A stretch of 45,410 nt of DNA from CAYJEQ01 sp964370185. Lineage in GTDB: Bacteria > Bacillota > Clostridia > Oscillospirales > Ruminococcaceae. Below are positions 40,920 to 45,410 of the stretch, one piece after another. A model generated the notes under the pieces. That model saw only the letters and a list, made by a program, of their open reading frames with translations. It was not told the origin of the DNA and did not search any database. Position 1 is the first letter of the stretch, and each line of letters opens with the position of its first letter. Made by a program: the position numbers and the translations under genes. The DNA lies in NCBI GenBank assembly GCA_964370185.1, contig CAYJIJ010000011.1, positions 1 through 45,410 of the forward strand. Direction: 5' to 3'.

Positions 40920-42728
40920 ATGAAACTTAATAAGAAGAATTTAATTAGAATTGCTATATCTTTTATTGCCACACTCATAATTACATGGATTTTGAGTTGG
41001 GATGTATTTATTCCTACATCTAACAGAATTTCTGACTTTTTATATCAAAATCACAAATCGCCAAATTCTGAAATTGTCATCATAGGCATGGATGAAAAAG
41101 CACTTGAAGAATATGGAGCAATGCCATGGCCAAGAGATGTAATGGCAAAAGCAATAAATGTCTTAAACTCTGATGAAAGCAAAGCACCAGCTGTTATTGG
41201 AATAGACGCATTGTATACAAGCGAAAGTACTGCACAGATGGATGAGCAGCTTGTAGCAGCAGTGGCGAATGCGGGGAATGTAGTTACAGCATCGAGTATT
41301 ACTTTCGGAGACGAACTCATTACACTGGATAATGGCGAATTCTATATGGACAAATATTCTGTGCTCTTTGTAGAAAAACCATTTGAGGCTTTAGACAATG
41401 TATCGAAGTCTGGATTTTTAAATGCAATGCTTGATACAGATGCAATACTAAGGCATGTTATTTGGACTGTTAGTTTGCCCGATGGTGAAGAGTATTCTTC
41501 ATTTAGTAAAGTTATATATGAAGAATATATGGATTATAATGGATTAGAGGCGGCCTCGCAGCCTATTACGGATTCAAAAAGTAGATGGTATCTTCCATTT
41601 ACATCAAAACCTGGCTCGTACAGTGATGGATTTTCAGTAGCTGATTTAATTAATGGTAAATTAGACCCCGATTTATTTGCAGGTAAGATAGTGTTAATCG
41701 GCCCCTATACATTGGGAATGAACGATGAGTACTTTACAGCAATAGAACACGCAGTAAAGATGTATGGCGTAGAATATCAAGCCAATGCAATAGCAGCACT
41801 GATAAATGGCGACTTAAAAACAGAAGTTTTAGATTTTCCACAGTTGATAATGCTGTTTGCAATCACATTTTTGGCTTTAATTTATTTTTATGAGAAAAAT
41901 GCTCTGCATTCAACAATTGCGTGGTTACTATTTTGTGGTGGCTGGGTTCTATTCGTATTTTTGATGTGGCAATTAGGTTTTGTATTCCATGTCTATTATG
42001 TGCCAACATCTATTACAATTTGTTATGTAATTTCAATAGTGCTAAACTACTTAAAATCAACAATGGAAAAAAGTCAAATTACAAAGACCTTTAGAAGATA
42101 TGTAGCACCACAAATTGTCGAAAAATTACTTAATGAGGAGCAAGAGCATCTTACCTTAGGTGGCAAAAATACTGAGATAGCGGTAATGTTTGCTGATATA
42201 AGAGGATTTACCTCTCTTTCTGAAAAGATAGATGTAGCAGATGTTTCGGATATATTAAATGAATATTTAAGCATGATGTGTGACTGTGTATTTGAAAACG
42301 AAGGCACGGTGGATAAATTCATAGGCGATTCAGTTATGGCTTTTTGGGGAGCACCACTTAAACAAGAGGATGCACTTTATAAATCCATCCGTACAGCAAT
42401 GATGATGATAGAAAAGTCAAAATTAATTGATGCTAAATGCTATGAAAATCATCAACAAACCGTAGGGCTTGGAATTGGCATTAATTATGGATTTGCCGTA
42501 GTTGGTAATTTTGGCTCTGCAAACAGAATGGATTACACTGCAATAGGAGATACTGTGAATGTAGCAGCAAGACTTCAATCCACAGCAGGCTCGGGAGAAA
42601 TTTTAGTAAATGGAAAAACAGCACAGATGCTAAAAGACAGAGTTAAATTTACTCTAATAGGAAGCAATATAAAATTTAAGGGTAAAAATGAGGGAATGGA
42701 GATTTATAAAGTAGAGGAATTATTATAA
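40920..42728 (+). CDS. CHASE2-domain class III adenylate cyclase
   Basis: Membrane receptor cyclase. One N-terminal helix (about 9-26), an extracytoplasmic CHASE2 domain (about 30-298; VIIGMDEKALEEYGAMPWPRD, VIGIDALY, AGKIVLIGPYTLGMNDEY, GVEYQANAIAALI), three helices (about 306-375), then the cyclase domain (about 415-600). Catalytic residues are complete: metal Asp426 (FADIRGFTSL) and Asp470 (KFIGDSVMAFWG), adenine-selecting Lys466 and Thr540, and Asn547/Arg551 in TVNVAARL. Lys plus Thr places it in class IIIb, predicting cAMP as product. 602 residues. Last gene of the operon; two hairpins follow. Confidence 0.95.
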   Translation: MKLNKKNLIRIAISFIATLIITWILSWDVFIPTSNRISDFLYQNHKSPNSEIVIIGMDEKALEEYGAMPWPRDVMAKAINVLNSDESKAPAVIGIDALYTSESTAQMDEQLVAAVANAGNVVTASSITFGDELITLDNGEFYMDKYSVLFVEKPFEALDNVSKSGFLNAMLDTDAILRHVIWTVSLPDGEEYSSFSKVIYEEYMDYNGLEAASQPITDSKSRWYLPFTSKPGSYSDGFSVADLINGKLDPDLFAGKIVLIGPYTLGMNDEYFTAIEHAVKMYGVEYQANAIAALINGDLKTEVLDFPQLIMLFAITFLALIYFYEKNALHSTIAWLLFCGGWVLFVFLMWQLGFVFHVYYVPTSITICYVISIVLNYLKSTMEKSQITKTFRRYVAPQIVEKLLNEEQEHLTLGGKNTEIAVMFADIRGFTSLSEKIDVADVSDILNEYLSMMCDCVFENEGTVDKFIGDSVMAFWGAPLKQEDALYKSIRTAMMMIEKSKLIDAKCYENHQQTVGLGIGINYGFAVVGNFGSANRMDYTAIGDTVNVAARLQSTAGSGEILVNGKTAQMLKDRVKFTLIGSNIKFKGKNEGMEIYKVEELL

Positions 42729-42756
42729 AAAGCATTTTATTTTTCTTTAGTAAAAT

Positions 42757-42799
42757 TTAAAGGTATTTCTTTTGTCCGTGGCAAAAGAAATACCTTTAA
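42757..42799 (+). terminator. Terminator of the signalling operon
   Basis: Perfect 18-base arms, TTAAAGGTATTTCTTTTG (42757-42774) and CAAAAGAAATACCTTTAA (42782-42799), loop TCCGTGG, followed by TTAATTTTA. The outer GTAAAATT/AATTTTAC bases can extend the stem. Confidence 0.8.
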
Positions 42800-42825
42800 T
42801 TAATTTTACCCTATAATAAAAGTTA

Positions 42826-42862
42826 GAGTGTATTCCCTCGCCTGCGGTGAGGGAATACACTC
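42826..42862 (-). terminator. Hairpin at the end of the Na/Pi cotransporter gene
   Basis: GAGTGTATTCCCTCGCC (42826-42842) pairs with GGTGAGGGAATACACTC (42846-42862), 17 pairs with one G-U and a 3-base loop. On the minus strand TAACTTTTATT follows, fitting a terminator for the gene ending at 42937. Confidence 0.72.
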
Positions 42863-42936
42863 CATAGGATTTCACCCCAAGAATTGGGATAGAACCTTAA
42901 TTTTTAATATTAGAAATTAAAAGAAAAAGATGATGC

Positions 42937-44715
42937 TTAGTCGATACGATGTAGATATTTTTCTTTGTATGCTAAAAGGCTATTTTCATATTCTCTTGCG
43001 TTGACTTTTTGCATTTCCTTAACATATGAATGCATATTAATATAATTTGAAGCCGAATTATTCTCATATGTCGCAATATATAAGCCGATGTTGGAGCAGT
43101 GGTCTGCTATTCTTTCTAAGTTAGAGAGAGTTTCAATGAAGGGGAATGCCGAATCAACACCGCATTTTCCACTTTTAAGCCTATCGACATGCCTTGATTT
43201 TAGCCTCTCTTCAATTATATCAACAACTTCCTCAAGGGATTCTATATATATACATACATTTTGATCGTTATTAACAAAACATGAATTTGCCATGTCTATG
43301 ATTTCAATTATAGTATCCATCATTGCATTGAGCTCATCCATTGCCTTTTCGGAGAAAGTCGTTTTATTTTCGTGCAAAACTTCGGACTCTTCTAAAATAT
43401 TTATTGCATAGTCACCGATTCTTTCATACTCACCAATAATATGAAGAAGTAGTGATACTTCTTTACTCTCTGCAACTGTTAAATCTTTGTGGGATAAATT
43501 TAATAAGTATATATTTAATTTGTCCTCTAAAGTGTCAAGAATATCTTCAATTTCCATGGAAATATCAAATGTTCTGCTGTCGAATTTTTTAATCATAGCA
43601 GCTGAATTGAGGAAGTTTTCTTTTGCAAGTTCACCCATTTTGATTACAGCATCTCTACTATGCTTTATTGCAAGACCGGGGGAAACAAAAAAGCGTTCAT
43701 CAAGCACTGCTGTTATATCATACTCTGTTAAATCATCTTCATTGTCCTTAATTAAGAACATAGCGAGCTTTTCAAGTAGCTTTACAAAGGGAATAAATGA
43801 TAATGTTACACTGATATTAAAGATTGTGTGGAAGTTTGCTATTCCACTTCTATCAATTGCCGTATCCCAGAATGAAAATGGCATTATAGAGTGTATCCCA
43901 TAAGTCACCATTAAAAATAGCATTGTGCCTATAATATTAAAGCATAAATGTACCACAGCAGAGCGTTTAGCATTTTTTGATGCACCGATACTTGCTAAAA
44001 TAGGAGTGATACATGTACCGATATTCTGCCCCATGATAATAGGGAAAGCGGAGGAATAGGTTATTTGCCCAGTTGTACTGAGTGCTTGGAGTATACCCAC
44101 AGAAGCTGAGGAGCTTTGTATCAGTGCAGTTACGCCTGCTCCAACTAAAACACCGACAATCGGGTTTGAAAAACTTGCAAACATCTCTGCAAAAGCAGGG
44201 TGATCTCTGAGTGAGTGCACCGCACCCTCCATATTAAACATACCTGTAAAGAGTACGCCAAATGCAAGTAGAATTTGTCCGAAATTTTTCTTCTTACTGT
44301 TTTTAGCAAGCAAAAGTAAAAGAATACCTATAATTGCCGCTACTGGCGCTAATGTTGAGGGCTTAATAAGCCTTAAAAGAAAATTGTCCGAGCTTATATC
44401 TGCCAAACTTAGTATATGGGCGGTAATGGTTGTCCCAATATTAGCTCCCATAATTACACCAATTGCTTGGTTTAATTTTAAAATCCTTGAGTTAACCAAA
44501 CCAACTACAATAACAGTAGTCGCCGAAGAACTCTGAACTGCAGCTGTTACTAAAGCACCAAAAAGTATACTTTTAAAAATATTGCTGGTCAAATTTTCGA
44601 GTATCTTTTCTAAACGACCCCCAGATATTTTTTCTAACCCAGTACCTAAAACATTCATACCATACAGAAAAAGTGCCAGACCACCAAATAATTCTACCAC
44701 CGAGAAAAAATCCAT
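42937..44715 (-). CDS. Na/Pi cotransporter family protein with PhoU-like domain
   Basis: Sodium-phosphate symporter of the NptA/YjbB type. The membrane half (about 1-335) has two inverted repeats, each with the family motif: AAVQSSSATTVI and ALIQSSSASVGI, plus GANIGTTITAH and GQNIGTCITP. The C-terminal half (about 345-592) is helical and PhoU-like (LLLHIIGEYERIGDYAINI, ETLSNLERIADHCSNIGLYI with the E-x3-D metal motifs). 592 residues. GGGAG lies 8 bases before the ATG. It has its own promoter. Direction of phosphate transport (uptake or export) cannot be decided. Confidence 0.95.
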   Translation of the reverse strand: MDFFSVVELFGGLALFLYGMNVLGTGLEKISGGRLEKILENLTSNIFKSILFGALVTAAVQSSSATTVIVVGLVNSRILKLNQAIGVIMGANIGTTITAHILSLADISSDNFLLRLIKPSTLAPVAAIIGILLLLLAKNSKKKNFGQILLAFGVLFTGMFNMEGAVHSLRDHPAFAEMFASFSNPIVGVLVGAGVTALIQSSSASVGILQALSTTGQITYSSAFPIIMGQNIGTCITPILASIGASKNAKRSAVVHLCFNIIGTMLFLMVTYGIHSIMPFSFWDTAIDRSGIANFHTIFNISVTLSFIPFVKLLEKLAMFLIKDNEDDLTEYDITAVLDERFFVSPGLAIKHSRDAVIKMGELAKENFLNSAAMIKKFDSRTFDISMEIEDILDTLEDKLNIYLLNLSHKDLTVAESKEVSLLLHIIGEYERIGDYAINILEESEVLHENKTTFSEKAMDELNAMMDTIIEIIDMANSCFVNNDQNVCIYIESLEEVVDIIEERLKSRHVDRLKSGKCGVDSAFPFIETLSNLERIADHCSNIGLYIATYENNSASNYINMHSYVKEMQKVNAREYENSLLAYKEKYLHRID

Positions 44716-44779
44716 ATATTGCTCCCTTCAAAAAAAGAAAAATTTAACAAAATTTATACACTGATTTTACGCCTATTTG

Positions 44780-44808
44780 ATTATAGCAGTAAAAGATAGT
44801 GAGTTCAA
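44780..44808 (-). promoter_or_regulatory. Sigma-A type promoter for the Na/Pi cotransporter
   Basis: Minus strand TTGAAC (44808-44803), 17-base spacer, TATAAT (44785-44780); leader about 60 bases. Confidence 0.72.
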
Positions 44809-44925
44809 TATAAATAATGCAATTTTATTAAGAAATTTGTCTTTTTTTGCTGTTAGAGTGCATTTAATTTTAATAGATATGCCAGTTCTACTAAATTTTG
44901 TTCATATTTAGTTTGAAAAATGCAA

Positions 44926-44954
44926 TTGATTAATAGCCAAGTTTTTGAGATAAT
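44926..44954 (+). promoter_or_regulatory. Probable promoter for the DedA gene
   Basis: TTGATT (44926-44931), 17-base spacer, GATAAT (44949-44954), about 70 bases before the start codon. Confidence 0.5.
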
Positions 44955-45027
44955 AAATATAAGTATAAATCTTTTACTAAAATAAAAAGTCATAGATTAG
45001 ATGGATGATGAGAGGGGATGTGATTAA

Positions 45028-45410
45028 ATGGATGCAGAATATATCATGGCAGTATTAAATGACTATGGTCTACTTATTTTATTTGCAATTTCTTTTTTAG
45101 AGCATCTTAATCTCCCAGGTTTTCCAGCAGGTGTAATTATGCCAGCTGCGGGAATATGGACATTTTCAACATCCAAAAGCCTTTTAATTGCAGTGCTGAT
45201 TGTCACTGCGGGAGGGATTTTAGGAAGTATAATCTTGTACTTCATTGGCTATAAATGGGGAACTCCACTTTGGGAAAAATATCTTAATACCATGCCAAAA
45301 TACAAAGATAAAATTTTAAAATACACTGACCTACTAAATAAAAATAGCAAAAAAACAATTTTCATCACAAGGATTATACCAATGATACGCACAATTATTA
45401 GCATACCCAC
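45028..45410 (+). CDS. DedA family membrane protein (3' partial)
   Basis: First 127 codons of a DedA (SNARE-associated, VTT-domain) protein; relatives recycle undecaprenyl phosphate or phospholipids across the membrane. Visible family features: the re-entrant loop FLEHLNLPGFPAGVIMPAAG near the start with the conserved Glu and Pro/Gly, GGILGSIILYFIGYKWG, and FITRIIPMIRTIISIP, the beginning of the second re-entrant segment with the conserved Arg residues. Start ATG 45028 has AGAGGGGA about 10 bases upstream. The frame runs off the right edge of the window; expected full length is about 200 residues. Confidence 0.9.
   Translation, partial: MDAEYIMAVLNDYGLLILFAISFLEHLNLPGFPAGVIMPAAGIWTFSTSKSLLIAVLIVTAGGILGSIILYFIGYKWGTPLWEKYLNTMPKYKDKILKYTDLLNKNSKKTIFITRIIPMIRTIISIP

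Larger units (their letters stand above)
44716..45027. other. Intergenic region between divergent Na/Pi and DedA genes
   Basis: 312 bases without a gene. It holds the two divergent promoters annotated at 44780-44808 and 44926-44954 and the two ribosome sites. A short frame from ATG 45001 stops after eight codons. I see no riboswitch or Pho-box-like repeat. Confidence 0.6.

Noticed and set aside
45001..45027. Eight-codon upstream frame before the DedA gene.
   Set aside because: No ribosome site of its own and no sign of attenuator structure; its end only abuts the DedA start by chance.

Overview
The window is an AT-rich, gene-dense chromosomal segment, most likely from an anaerobic spore-forming member of the Clostridia. 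Evidence: Gram-positive style Shine-Dalgarno sites (GGAGG) and sigma-A promoters; a YloU/YloV pair; a PcrA helicase with a C-terminal beta module and an insert between motifs I and Ia that I recall from Clostridia; a flavin-dependent thymidylate synthase; a cysteine-rich clostridial protein behind a sigma-K-like promoter; and a DUF5685 protein paired with a cysteine-tailed J-domain protein. No rRNA, tRNA, insertion sequence, prophage or CRISPR array was seen.

Layout. 1-5305: the end of a surface-polysaccharide locus (Wzy-like polymerase cut by the window edge, two GT4 glycosyltransferases, a PLP sugar aminotransferase, a PglC-like phosphoglycosyl transferase), tightly overlapping. 5329-7588: yloU and fatty-acid kinase yloV from their own promoter. 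7730-9052 (minus): a zinc-ribbon membrane protein and the Mn exporter mntP. 9276-11469: DUF5685, J-domain protein and a small membrane protein. 11557-13556: mscS-type channel (minus), divergent from an unknown zinc-binding membrane protein. 13767-24291: pcrA, a probable spore-associated protein, then thyX, tmk, DUF2156, GNAT, DJ-1, 5-formyl-THF cyclo-ligase, mltG and a U32 protein, a nucleotide/folate/cell-wall block. 24533-29761: a GNAT enzyme and then the whole oxidative pentose phosphate branch (lactonase, gnd, zwf) with a leucine-rich-repeat protein downstream. 29911-32098: MATE exporter and a RelP-type alarmone synthetase. 32247-37167: coiled-coil protein (minus), an orphan DMSO-reductase-family molybdoenzyme, and an ABC exporter (minus). 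37427-42728: a four-gene signalling operon. 42937-45410: Na/Pi cotransporter (minus) and the start of a DedA protein.

The best candidate for an undescribed system is 37427-42728: metallo-beta-lactamase-fold hydrolase, GAF plus HD-GYP phosphodiesterase with a large insert, FecR-domain lipoprotein with a very acidic tail, and a CHASE2 adenylate cyclase with all catalytic residues. It has one promoter, overlaps or short gaps throughout, and a hairpin at its end. It looks like a self-contained circuit that senses something outside the membrane, makes a cyclic nucleotide and may degrade or read it. Other points worth a look are a possible RNA switch that can hide the gnd ribosome binding site, a molybdoenzyme with neither Tat signal nor partner subunits and an incomplete Fe-S motif, and two genes whose start regions are unusual (yloV, DUF5685).
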